From: an uncultured Clostridia bacterium
GTDB taxonomy: Bacteria; Bacillota; Clostridia; UBA1381
Direction of reading: 5' to 3'
Length of the DNA stretch: 21,902 bases
Assembly: GCA_905236685.1 (NCBI GenBank)
Contig: CAJOPD010000070.1
Span: forward strand, 1-21,902
The notes beneath the pieces are model-generated. The model searched no databases and was not told where the DNA came from. It was given only the letters and a program-made list of their open reading frames with translations. Shown piece after piece: positions 13,701 to 20,889 of this stretch (position 1 is the first letter of the stretch; every line of letters starts with the position of its first letter). The translations under genes and the position numbers were made by a program.

Positions 13701-14755
13701 CTACGAATTGTTAGTATTTTTAAAAATTTGATTACTGCGCTTTAATATAAAATTTTGCGCTGTTTCAGAAATGTTTTTTAATAAAAATGATAATACTATT
13801 GTTCCAATAACAAAAACAAATGTTGCAGCAGGTAGCGGCATATGTTCATACACATTGAATACACCCATACATAGTACTCCATGTACCAAATATACATAAA
13901 ATGAGTACTTATCAAGTGTTTTAACAACCGCATTATCCGATATATTTGAAATAAGTTTTATATTCTTTTTTTGAACATAAGACAGTGCTGTTATAAACCA
14001 TGTTCCAATGAAAAACGAGCAAAACGATATAAACTGCAAATATAATAAAGTTCCGTCATAGTATTTGTGAACTATAATTCTTCCTATCAACAAAAAAACA
14101 AATAGTACGGTATGTATAATAAAAATTTTAAAATCAATCATGTCAAGCCATTTAATTTTTCCTAAGCAATATCCAATCGCAAATAACAGGAAATACGAAA
14201 TACTTATATATTTAGATAATACTATTGTTGCTATTATACCAAATATATAAGTCAATATAGTAAAGAGCCTAATTCTTTGAATTCTTAATGTAATTTTTTG
14301 TAGAAAGGGAACCAACAAATAGCATAGCATAATTACGGTTGTGAACCAAAGTGGACCCAGACAATCAATTTCATCAAATATAAATCTGAAAAAATGGCAA
14401 ACAAACAACAGTCCTTCTGCATCTAATAGATATGCAACAATAGTTGTATATGATAAATATTCTTTCATAGTCAAGGACAGTATGATTATGAAGACAGACA
14501 ATATAATAGCAGGTAATGAAACCTTAATTATTCTTTTTAAATACCAACTGTTAAAATCTTCTATTACCTTTCCGCCATATAGATAGCCGGAAATAAATAT
14601 GAATAGCTGAACACCGCAGCTAAAAAATTCTCCGAGAATCTCGTGCCCTGGTATAAAGGGATAATACTTAAATGACACAATAAAATCAAAAACATACCTA
14701 ACACTCGCGATAAAGAAATAGCGGAACTTATTTTATATTTTTTTGTTACCATCAT
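13701..14755 (-). pseudogene. Acyltransferase-3 family membrane protein, frameshifted
   Basis: An OafA/WecH-type integral membrane acyltransferase split over two frames. The 5' part (14755 to about 14674) encodes KISSAISLSRVLGMFLILLCHLS, the family's first membrane helix with its Arg-containing start and conserved His. The remainder continues in another frame from about 14673 as YYPFIPGHEILGEFFSCGVQLFIFISGYLYGGK and then some nine hydrophobic helices to the stop at 13701. The frames join cleanly if one base is restored in CATTTAAG (14674-14667). Members O-acylate cell-surface polysaccharides or peptidoglycan. The 5' part has GAGGTG 5 nt before ATG 14755. The region is clearly more AT-rich than its neighbours, suggesting horizontal acquisition. 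A sequencing error or an active start at GTG 14678 cannot be excluded. Confidence 0.82.
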
Positions 14756-14794
14756 AAATACACCTCAAAAATGTCCTTCTTTAATTACATTATG

Positions 14795-14917
14795 TTAATA
14801 ATATCTTTTCAAATATATTGACTCACCTGTCAAAAGGCTTGTCATAGCCTCTGTCAGTCCTTTTACATCGGCTAAACCATATGTTTTCAAATCATCAGCA
14901 ACATTGTTTTTTAATGT
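14795..14917 (-). pseudogene. C-terminal remnant of an unidentified gene
   Basis: About 40 codons of protein-like sequence (LKNNVADDLKTYGLADVKGL, then TEAMTSLLTGESIYLKRYY) end in TAA 14797-14795, 40 bp before the acyltransferase start. In this frame there is no ATG or GTG start with a ribosome binding site, and an in-frame stop precedes it directly. It therefore looks like the 3' end of a larger gene whose 5' part was lost at a junction next to the TIGR04076 gene. Family not recognised. Together with the frameshifted acyltransferase it suggests a decaying, formerly larger operon. Confidence 0.5.
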
Positions 14918-14930
14918 TTATCTATACTGC

Positions 14931-15233
14931 TTAATCCAGCGCCTCAATCAAAAAGCTGACGGGACGGAAGCCGTCGTTACAGGAAATCATCGCGGACTTT
15001 TCATTTTTCATCCAGCCGTCATAAAAATCCCCGCCGCCGTATGCAAGCACTCTTACAAACGGGAGCATACTCTCCCACGCGCTGTCGCACATATTCAGCG
15101 GTTTTTCGGTCCCGTTCGCAACAAAAACCTGACCTTCGGTCATTTCACACGCGTGCTCAATGGGATTTTCATATTTTTCAATCAAATCCCCATACCAAGC
15201 CCTTCTCATAACGGTAATTTTTATTTTTTTCAT
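14931..15233 (-). CDS. TIGR04076 family protein
   Basis: 100 residues. The pattern KKIKITVMRRAWYGDLIEKY, EMTEGQVFVANG, then CDSAWESMLPFVRVLAYGGGDFYDGWMKNEK and SCNDGFRPVSFLIEALD matches the small conserved protein family TIGR04076. Members are common in Firmicutes, with conserved Cys residues (here CDSAW and SCNDG) and a GGG turn. The function of the family is not known to me. Translation is coupled to the upstream sirtuin gene: its ATG overlaps the sirtuin stop (ATGA at 15233-15230), so the two are co-expressed and perhaps work together (inference). No signal peptide or membrane segment. Confidence 0.8.
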   Translation of the reverse strand: MKKIKITVMRRAWYGDLIEKYENPIEHACEMTEGQVFVANGTEKPLNMCDSAWESMLPFVRVLAYGGGDFYDGWMKNEKSAMISCNDGFRPVSFLIEALD

Positions 15234-15967
15234 ACGATTACCCTCATCACCTTTTCCAAAAACTCACCGATATTTTCCCGTATAACCAAATCCGCCTTGC
15301 TGTCATAGCCAGTTTCCGACTTATTGATTACTGCGACATATCTGCCCTTAAAATATCTCACAAAGGACGCCGCGGGATATACGGCAAGCGATGTGCCACC
15401 GACTATCAGCATATCAGCATTTGATATGTATCCAATCGCATTTTCCGCCACGCCTTCATATAGCTGCTCCTCATACAAAACAACCCTCGGTTTCATAATT
15501 CCTCCGCAGCTGCATATAGGAATATCTCCGCTTTTTATCACATCGATTACAGCGGCATTGTCGGCGCTTTTGCCGCACATACTGCAACAGAATTCCTTCG
15601 CCGTTCCGTGAAGCTCAATCACATTTTTACTGCCCGCCGCTTGATGCAGACCGTCAATATTCTGGGTAATTACCGCTTTCAGTTTTCCGATTTCTTCAAG
15701 CTTTGCAAGCGCTATGTGCGCCTTGTTCGGCTTTGCGTCCGAAACAAAATATTTTCTGTAAAAATCATAAAATACTTTGGGGTTTTGAAAGAAAAAGCTG
15801 TGACTTAAAATTTCCTCGGGCGAAACGCCGTAATCCTTTACCGTATTATACAGCCCGCCTTTGCTGCGATAATCCTTAACTCCGCTTTCGGTGGACACGC
15901 CTGCACCGCCGAAAAACACGATATTATCACTCTGCTCAATCATTTTGGCAAATTGTTCTGCACACAT
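15230..15967 (-). CDS. cobB: NAD-dependent protein deacylase (sirtuin)
   Basis: 245 residues, typical for a bacterial class U/III Sir2 enzyme. It removes acyl groups from protein lysines using NAD+, releasing nicotinamide and O-acyl-ADP-ribose. The NAD-binding Rossmann segment GGAGVSTESGVKDYRS lies at about 20-35, TQNIDGLHQ at about 100, and the catalytic His in VIELHGT just after. Zinc-site cysteines follow (CSMC, then CSC in IPICSCGG, a C-x-C in place of the common C-x-x-C). GGTSLAVYPAAS is the second NAD-binding loop. GGGG lies about 9 nt before the ATG, and a promoter with an extended -10 lies at 16001-16029. Confidence 0.92.
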   Translation of the reverse strand: MCAEQFAKMIEQSDNIVFFGGAGVSTESGVKDYRSKGGLYNTVKDYGVSPEEILSHSFFFQNPKVFYDFYRKYFVSDAKPNKAHIALAKLEEIGKLKAVITQNIDGLHQAAGSKNVIELHGTAKEFCCSMCGKSADNAAVIDVIKSGDIPICSCGGIMKPRVVLYEEQLYEGVAENAIGYISNADMLIVGGTSLAVYPAASFVRYFKGRYVAVINKSETGYDSKADLVIRENIGEFLEKVMRVIV

Positions 15968-16000
15968 ACAAAATAACCCCCTGACATTCGATTTCTTTTA

Positions 16001-16029
16001 ATTCTATCACAAATATAATCCAATTTCAA
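16001..16029 (-). promoter_or_regulatory. Promoter of the sirtuin operon
   Basis: TTGAAA (16029-16024), 17-bp spacer, TAGAAT (16006-16001) with an upstream TG (extended -10), about 34 bp before the sirtuin start on the minus strand. Confidence 0.7.
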
Positions 16030-16100
16030 TGCAAAAATCGGCAAAAGCAGGAAACAATGCGCTTTTTAAAGAAGTGACACATTTCATAAAAGTAAAAATC

Positions 16101-16155
16101 AAAAAAGGCGCCAAACACAGAAGTAAATAAATTTCTGCGATCTGGCGACTTTTTC
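16101..16155. terminator. Second hairpin between spoVAE and the sirtuin gene
   Basis: CGCCA (16109-16113) pairs with TGGCG (16143-16147) and CAGAA (16118-16122) with TTCTG (16133-16137), separated by internal loops. The hairpin is flanked by AAAAAA on the left and TTTTT on the right. It could be a back-up bidirectional terminator after spoVAE, or a regulatory hairpin. It lies upstream of the sirtuin promoter and so is not in that mRNA. Confidence 0.45.
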
Positions 16156-16162
16156 GACAGTC

Positions 16163-16200
16163 TGAAAAAATCGGCAAGGTTAAACCTTGCCGATTTTTCA
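16163..16200. terminator. Terminator of the spoVA operon
   Basis: A long near-perfect inverted repeat: the left arm 16163-16180 (TGAAAAAATCGGCAAGGT) pairs with ACCTTGCCGATTTTTCA at 16184-16200 across a 3-nt loop, with one bulged A. It overlaps the spoVAE stop codon. Confidence 0.85.
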
Positions 16201-16554
16201 GCTCTTTGCCTTCGGTTTAAAAATTAAAGACGCCAAAAATCCGAATACAACAGCCGCGCAAAGCCCTGCCGCTCCTGCCGTAAATCCGCCCGTAAAAATT
16301 CCCAAAAATCCGTTTTCCGAAACGGCTTTTTCCGCTCCCTTGCAAAGATTGTATCCAAATCCCGTAAGCGGCACGGTTGCGCCCGCGCCCGCATACTCTG
16401 CGAGCGGCTCATAAATCCCAAAAAGCTGTAATATCACGCCCGCAGTAACAAAGCTTACCAAAATTTTTGCAGGCGTCAGCCTCGTTTTGTCAATCAAAAT
16501 CTGACCGACAACGCAGATAAGTCCGCCCACAACAAATGCCTTTAAATACTCCAT
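16198..16554 (-). CDS. spoVAE: Stage V sporulation protein AE
   Basis: 118 residues, small and hydrophobic, with three to four membrane helices (YLKAFVVGGLICVVGQILI; ILVSFVTAGVILQLFGIY; FLGIFTGGFTAGAAGLCAAVVFGFLASLIF). The motif AGAGATVPLTGFGYNLCKG is typical of SpoVAE. With other SpoVA proteins it sits in the spore inner membrane and takes part in dipicolinic acid uptake during sporulation and release during germination. The start ATG lies 3 nt after the spoVAD stop. It is the second and last gene of the visible spoVA unit, followed by a strong terminator. No spoVAC is present nearby. Confidence 0.92.
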   Translation of the reverse strand: MEYLKAFVVGGLICVVGQILIDKTRLTPAKILVSFVTAGVILQLFGIYEPLAEYAGAGATVPLTGFGYNLCKGAEKAVSENGFLGIFTGGFTAGAAGLCAAVVFGFLASLIFKPKAKS

Positions 16555-16557
16555 AAC

Positions 16558-17580
16558 TCACCTCAAAAAATTATCTTTTTCGCCCGATATTATAAGTGCG
16601 TGCGCTATTGCGGGGATTGATTCGCCTTGCAAAAGCGAAGTCGGGTTCATCAGCGCCCCCGTTGCCGCAACTATCATACGCTTTATATTTCCTCTTTTAA
16701 GTTCCTTAAAAATATGCCCGCAGAATACGCTTCCGCAGCAGCCGCAGCCCGAGCCGCCCGCGTGAACATCTTGCTTTTTTGCATCAAAAATCATCTTTCC
16801 GCAGTCATTATGCTTAGGATACATATTGTACCCGTCCTTGTCCAGCATATCCAAAAGAATATCCGAGCCTATATGTCCCAAATCGCCCGTTAAAATGAGG
16901 TCGTAATCCTCCGGCTTTGTCCCCGTTTCCAAAAAAAGCGCCGAAAGCGTATTATGCGCCGCGGGTGCCATTGCCGCACCCATATTGCTTACATCATTTA
17001 TGCCCATATCGATAACTTTTCCGACAGTTGCACCCAGAATATACGGTCCTTCGCCCGAACTTTTAAGAAGAGCCGCACCCGAGCCCGTTACAGTCCATTG
17101 TGCCGTGGGCGTGCGCTGTCCGCCGTATTCAAGCGGAAAACGGTATTGCTTTTCCGCCGAGCAAAAATGGCTTGATGTAACGCAGATTGCACTATTTGCC
17201 ATACCTCCCGAAATAAGCATTGACGCAATCATCATACTCTCCGCCATCGTTGAGCAGGCTCCGTAAAGTCCCAGAAACGGTATGTCAAAATCACGCACCG
17301 CATAGTGCGTACCCACGCATTGATTTAGGAGGTCGCCCGCCAATATAAAATCAACCTCCTGTTCCTTTATACCCGCCTTTTCCATAAGGCGCTCCGCCGT
17401 CTTCTTTTGAAGCTTACTTTCCGCCTTCTCCCAGCTTTCCTCGCCGTAATAGTCATCATCAAGCACCGTATCAAATTCCTCCGACAGCGGTCCTTCTCCT
17501 TCCTTTTTCCCGACTGTTGAGGCTGTTTCGAGGATTGACGGCATATTTTCAAAAATTACAGTTTGTCTTCCCTTTCGCAT
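16558..17580 (-). CDS. spoVAD: Stage V sporulation protein AD
   Basis: 340 residues, close to the usual length. It has a thiolase-like fold without known enzymatic activity; family knowledge says SpoVAD binds dipicolinic acid on the outer face of the spore inner membrane. Conserved segments are RKGRQTVIFENMPSI at the start, GDLLNQCVGTHYAVRD, LGLYGACSTMAESMM with the thiolase-type Cys, TSSHFCSAEKQYRFPLEYG, the Gly/Cys-rich GGSGCGCCGSVFCGHIF and ATGALMNPTSLLQGESIPAIAHA near the end. ATG 17580 is chosen because AAGGAA lies about 10 nt upstream; an in-frame extension to 17631 would run through the promoter. A forespore-type promoter at 17601-17629 suggests spoVAD is the first gene of its transcript. 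Confidence 0.94.
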   Translation of the reverse strand: MRKGRQTVIFENMPSILETASTVGKKEGEGPLSEEFDTVLDDDYYGEESWEKAESKLQKKTAERLMEKAGIKEQEVDFILAGDLLNQCVGTHYAVRDFDIPFLGLYGACSTMAESMMIASMLISGGMANSAICVTSSHFCSAEKQYRFPLEYGGQRTPTAQWTVTGSGAALLKSSGEGPYILGATVGKVIDMGINDVSNMGAAMAPAAHNTLSALFLETGTKPEDYDLILTGDLGHIGSDILLDMLDKDGYNMYPKHNDCGKMIFDAKKQDVHAGGSGCGCCGSVFCGHIFKELKRGNIKRMIVAATGALMNPTSLLQGESIPAIAHALIISGEKDNFLR

Positions 17581-17600
17581 TTTCTTCACTTCCTTTTCCC

Positions 17601-17629
17601 TATTTTTCCGCCAAAGCATTTTTTTATAC
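17601..17629 (-). promoter_or_regulatory. Possible sigma-F/G promoter of spoVAD-spoVAE
   Basis: GTATA (17629-17625), a 14-bp gap, then CGGAAAAATA (17610-17601) on the minus strand, 20 bp before the spoVAD start. It matches the forespore pattern at all but one -10 position and has the same spacing as the element before spoVT. It sits just after the terminator of the upstream HPr-like gene. Confidence 0.55.
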
Positions 17630-17630
17630 A

Positions 17631-17656
17631 AAAAAAGCAGACGCTTTCGCGTCTGC
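17631..17656 (-). terminator. Terminator of the HPr-like gene
   Basis: GCAGACGC (17637-17644) and GCGTCTGC (17649-17656) form a perfect 8-bp stem with a 4-nt loop; on the minus strand it is followed by seven T. It separates the HPr-like gene from spoVAD. Confidence 0.88.
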
Positions 17657-17672
17657 CCGCATTTTGAAATTA

Positions 17673-17903
17673 TCAGTCAATAATAAATTTCTTTACATCT
17701 TCGGCAAATTTATCGCAGTCGTCGGAGTGTACCTCAGCTATGATAGGCTTTGATAAATCCAGGCTGAAAATTCCCATAATGGATTTTGCGTCAACGACAT
17801 ACCTGCCCGATGTCAAATCGATATCAAAATCGTACTTTGTCACGATGCCTACGAATTCCTTAACATCGTTAATGCAGCTTAGTGAAAGATTAAAAGTTTT
17901 CAT
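17673..17903 (-). CDS. HPr-like protein lacking the phosphocarrier histidine
   Basis: 76 residues, slightly shorter than HPr (about 88). It aligns with HPr along its length: KTFNLSL at the start, SKYDADV-like TKYDFDIDL, and the highly conserved KSIMGIFSLDLSKP. The segment that should carry GIHARPA with the catalytic His15 reads CINDVKEF instead, so it cannot pass phosphate in the PTS chain. The Ser of KSIMG (Ser41 here), equal to the regulatory Ser46 of HPr, is kept, as in Crh of Bacillus, suggesting a possible regulatory role through HPr kinase (inference). GGAGG lies about 8 nt before the ATG. It is monocistronic, with its own promoter (17938-17966) and terminator. Confidence 0.78.
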   Translation of the reverse strand: MKTFNLSLSCINDVKEFVGIVTKYDFDIDLTSGRYVVDAKSIMGIFSLDLSKPIIAEVHSDDCDKFAEDVKKFIID

Positions 17904-17937
17904 AATAACTCCTCCTTTTCTTTCCTTTATCGACTAT

Positions 17938-17966
17938 ATAATATAACTTTTTTTCAAAATAGTCAA
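17938..17966 (-). promoter_or_regulatory. Promoter of the HPr-like gene
   Basis: TTGACT (17966-17961), 17-bp spacer, TATTAT (17943-17938) on the minus strand, about 35 bp before the start codon. It is divergent from the mtaB promoter. Confidence 0.68.
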
Positions 17967-17973
17967 TGGGGTA

Positions 17974-18002
17974 TTGCAGTTTTTAAGCAAATTTTGTATA
18001 AT
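17974..18002 (+). promoter_or_regulatory. Promoter of mtaB
   Basis: TTGCAG (17974-17979), 17-bp spacer, perfect TATAAT (17997-18002), about 45 bp before the mtaB start. Confidence 0.72.
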
Positions 18003-18047
18003 AGTCATAATATTACTGACAATTAGTTGTTATTTTTGAGGAAAATT

Positions 18048-19340
18048 ATGAAAAGGGTTGCATTTTATACGCTCGGCTGTAAGGTAAATCAATACGAAAC
18101 GGAAGCTATGAGCGAAATTTTTGAAAAAAACGGGTATACCGTCTGCGATTTTGAGGATTTTGCGGACATTTATGTAATAAACACCTGTACCGTAACAAGT
18201 ATGAGCGACAGAAAATCGCGCCAGATTATCCGCCGCGCAAAAAAAACAAATGAAAACGCGTACATAATAGTCACGGGCTGTTATGCACAGGTCGCACGGG
18301 ACGAGGTCGCAAAAATAGACGGCGTAAATCTCGTTTTGGGGGCAAAGGACCGCGACAAAATCGCCGAGCTTGCGGACAGGCATTTTAAAGAGCCTTTTTT
18401 TTCGAAAAGCAGCGATATTTCATATACACACAGCTTTGAGCCGCTTGAAATCGGCGAATTTAAAAGCCGTACACGCGCCTATATCAAGGTTCAGGAGGGC
18501 TGTAACCAATTCTGCTCCTACTGCATAATCCCATATGCAAGAGGACCAATAAGAAGCCGCGGTATTTCCGATGTTATAGAGGAAACCAAGCGGCTTGCAA
18601 AGGCGGGCTTTACTGAGGTTACTTATGTCGGTATACACATAGCGTCCTACGGGCTTGACGGCAAAAAGTATGACCTGGCGGACCTGCTTTGCGAGGCGGA
18701 CAAGGTCGAAGGCATACGGCGTATTCGTTTAAGTTCCATAGAGCCTATGACCTTGGACGGTGAATTTATAAAAAAAATCAGCGGTGTGAAAAAGCTTTGC
18801 CATCACTTCCATCTCTCACTCCAAAGCGGCTGTGACGAAACCTTAAAGCGAATGAACCGCAAATATACCACAAATGACTATTTTAACATAGTTTCAGGGC
18901 TTCGTGAGCATTTCCCCGATGTTTCGGTGACTACCGATATTATGGTCGGTTTTCCCGGGGAAACCGATACGGAATTTTCCGAAACCTGCAAATTTTTGGA
19001 AAAGGTATCCTTTTCCGCGGCGCATATCTTTCAGTATTCGCGCAGAAAGGGCACGCCTGCCGACAACTTTGACTGCCAGATACCAAGCGAAATAAAGGCT
19101 TATCGCAGCAAAATGGTAAAAAGAATTACCGATAAAACACGGTATGAGTTTATGCAAAAATTTTTGGGGCACGATGCCGAGGTGCTTCTTGAACAGCGTC
19201 AAGGCGAGTATTTTGAGGGAAAAACCGACAATTATATGACCGTTTTGATAAAAACCGAGGACGACCTTTCAGGAAGTTACAAAAATGTGCATTTGGAGAG
19301 TATCAAAAACGGCTCTTTTATCGGCAAGATTATTGATTAA
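18048..19340 (+). CDS. mtaB: tRNA t6A37 methylthiotransferase MtaB
   Basis: 430 residues. A radical-SAM enzyme that adds a methylthio group to N6-threonylcarbamoyladenosine at position 37 of ANN-decoding tRNAs, giving ms2t6A. The N-terminal MTTase domain has the second [4Fe-4S] cluster cysteines C11 (LGCKVNQYE), C47 (INTCTVT) and C78 (VTGCYAQ). The radical-SAM cluster is CNQFCSYC (C152, C156, C159). Other family marks are LHLSLQSG-like FHLSLQSGCDETLKRMNRKYT and DIMVGFPGETD. The C-terminal TRAM-like domain (EVLLEQRQGEYFEGKTDNYM) binds tRNA. LGCKVNQYE and CSYCIIPYARG separate MtaB from MiaB. GAGGA precedes ATG 18048; a TTG 21 nt upstream would overlap this site. It ends at a bidirectional terminator. 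Confidence 0.94.
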   Translation: MKRVAFYTLGCKVNQYETEAMSEIFEKNGYTVCDFEDFADIYVINTCTVTSMSDRKSRQIIRRAKKTNENAYIIVTGCYAQVARDEVAKIDGVNLVLGAKDRDKIAELADRHFKEPFFSKSSDISYTHSFEPLEIGEFKSRTRAYIKVQEGCNQFCSYCIIPYARGPIRSRGISDVIEETKRLAKAGFTEVTYVGIHIASYGLDGKKYDLADLLCEADKVEGIRRIRLSSIEPMTLDGEFIKKISGVKKLCHHFHLSLQSGCDETLKRMNRKYTTNDYFNIVSGLREHFPDVSVTTDIMVGFPGETDTEFSETCKFLEKVSFSAAHIFQYSRRKGTPADNFDCQIPSEIKAYRSKMVKRITDKTRYEFMQKFLGHDAEVLLEQRQGEYFEGKTDNYMTVLIKTEDDLSGSYKNVHLESIKNGSFIGKIID

Positions 19341-19369
19341 AAAAAACAGGAGCGTTGCTCCTGTTTTTT
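19341..19369. terminator. Bidirectional terminator between mtaB and the M18 peptidase gene
   Basis: AAAAAACAGGAGC (19341-19353) pairs with GCTCCTGTTTTTT (19357-19369) around a GTT loop. It serves both convergent genes and overlaps the peptidase stop codon. Confidence 0.9.
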
Positions 19370-20777
19370 AAATGCTGTCCTTATAAAATGCGATATACGC
19401 CTTGTATGCCATATAAATATCGCCTTTTGCGGTCACTTCAAAGGGCGAGTGCATTGAAAGCACCGGCACACCGCAGTCAATAACATTCATATTGAGATTT
19501 GCAACATATTTTGCTATTGTGCCGCCGCCGCCCTTGTCAACCTTTCCGAGCTCACAGCTTTGCCAGATTACGCCGTTTTTGTTCAATGTGGAAAGTATAC
19601 TGTGCAAAAATTCGCTTGAAGCGTCCGACGAGCCTGATTTTCCGCCTGCTCCCGTATATTTCATAACGGCAATTCCTCTTCCTGCAAAGGCGGAGTTCTG
19701 TTTTTCAAATGCGCCCTCGTAATTCGGGTCAAACGCGGCGCTTACATCGCTTGACATACAGGCAGAATTCCGTATAACCTTGTTATATTTTATAATATCA
19801 CAGTCTCCCGTAAGCTTTTTAATAAGCTCGGCAACCGCCATATCGAAAAATTTCGACATCATTCCCGTGTTTCCCTCAGAGCCGATTTCCTCCTTGTCAA
19901 CAAGCAGGCAAACAGCGGTTTTTTCGGGATTTTGTATATCAAAAATACTCTTTAAAGCGGTAAATGCGCAAACCCTGTCGTCCTGCCCGTAAGCTCCCAC
20001 AAAGCTCATATCAAGCCCGACATTTTTTGCCTTAAAGCTCGGAACAATTTCAAGCTCCGCCGACAAAAACGCCTCCTCGGTTATGCCGTAAGCAATATTC
20101 AAAATGTTCAAAACATTCATCTTTACGCCAGAATCAATATCGCAGTCATTTACGCCCATACCGCCGACAAGAATATTTAAGGATTCACCCTCAATCGCCT
20201 CGGACAGCTTTTTGGACATCTGCTCGCGCGCAAGATGCGGCAAAAGGTCGGTAATGCAGAATACAGGGTCGTTTTCCGCCTCGCCTATACATACCTCTAC
20301 CTGCTCTCCGTCCTTGGTATAGCACACGCCGTGCATTGAAAGCGGGATTGCCGTCCACTGATACTTTTTGATACCGCCGTAATAATGCGTTTTTAAGAGC
20401 GCCTGTTCATTTGATTCATAAAGAGGATTTTGCTTTAAATCAAGCCTTGGCGAGTCTATATGCGCACCAACAACATTTATGCCCTTTTCTATATCCTCAC
20501 TGCCGATAACTGCGAGCATAAGGTTCTTTTTTCTGTTTACAAAATAAACCTTATCCCCCGCTTTTAAGCTTTCCAAATCGCTGAATTTTTTAAACCCGCG
20601 TTCCTCCGCCATTTTGACGGCTTCCCTTACACATTCGCGCTCGGTTTTTCCGTTATCCAAAAATGTCATATACTCATCACAGAGGTTTAACATTTCCCGT
20701 CTTTGCTCAGGGGTTATTTCGGCATAAACATTTTTCGTTTTATATTTCAATCTTTCCAGATTTTCCTTGCTCGTCAT
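19368..20777 (-). CDS. apeA: M18 family aminopeptidase
   Basis: 469 residues. A zinc metalloaminopeptidase of family M18 (aspartyl aminopeptidase/LAP4-like), forming large tetrahedral cytoplasmic complexes and removing N-terminal residues from peptides (family knowledge). Metal-site motifs are all present: GAHIDSPRLDLK (His106), GQDDRVCAF (bridging Asp), VDKEEIGSEGNTGM (catalytic Glu pair), SSDVSAAFDPNY and the C-terminal LSMHSPFEV His. The length is within the usual 430-480. GGAG lies 8 nt before the ATG. Its promoter (20807-20835) is divergent from that of the glycosylase gene. The exact substrate preference cannot be read from the sequence. Confidence 0.93.
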   Translation of the reverse strand: MTSKENLERLKYKTKNVYAEITPEQRREMLNLCDEYMTFLDNGKTERECVREAVKMAEERGFKKFSDLESLKAGDKVYFVNRKKNLMLAVIGSEDIEKGINVVGAHIDSPRLDLKQNPLYESNEQALLKTHYYGGIKKYQWTAIPLSMHGVCYTKDGEQVEVCIGEAENDPVFCITDLLPHLAREQMSKKLSEAIEGESLNILVGGMGVNDCDIDSGVKMNVLNILNIAYGITEEAFLSAELEIVPSFKAKNVGLDMSFVGAYGQDDRVCAFTALKSIFDIQNPEKTAVCLLVDKEEIGSEGNTGMMSKFFDMAVAELIKKLTGDCDIIKYNKVIRNSACMSSDVSAAFDPNYEGAFEKQNSAFAGRGIAVMKYTGAGGKSGSSDASSEFLHSILSTLNKNGVIWQSCELGKVDKGGGGTIAKYVANLNMNVIDCGVPVLSMHSPFEVTAKGDIYMAYKAYIAFYKDSI

Positions 20778-20806
20778 AACAATCTCTCCTTTTCTGCGTT
20801 GGTTTT

Positions 20807-20835
20807 ATTATAGTTTTATTTTCATTTTTTGTCAA
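20807..20835 (-). promoter_or_regulatory. Promoter of the M18 aminopeptidase gene
   Basis: Perfect TTGACA (20835-20830), 17-bp spacer, perfect TATAAT (20812-20807) on the minus strand, about 30 bp before the start codon. It predicts strong constitutive expression. Confidence 0.82.
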
Positions 20836-20851
20836 TTATTTTCAAAAATTA

Positions 20852-20880
20852 TTGATAAATATCAAAAAATATGTTATACT
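20852..20880 (+). promoter_or_regulatory. Promoter of the Ogg gene, abutting the start codon
   Basis: TTGATA (20852-20857), 17-bp spacer, TATACT (20875-20880). The expected transcription start (about 20886-20889) coincides with the ATG at 20890, so the mRNA would have almost no leader. Confidence 0.65.
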
Positions 20881-20889
20881 TACTTCGTT

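Noticed and set aside
13510..13731. Plus-strand reading frame of 73 codons starting inside tRNA-Pro
   Set aside because: It begins in the tRNA, crosses its terminator and overlaps the acyltransferase 3' end. The last 30 codons from an ATG near 13642 look protein-like but have no ribosome binding site.
20767..20889. N-terminal extension of the glycosylase with a hydrophobic segment, possibly a membrane anchor
   Set aside because: It runs over the start of the M18 gene and both divergent promoters; the conserved domain begins at ATG 20890.
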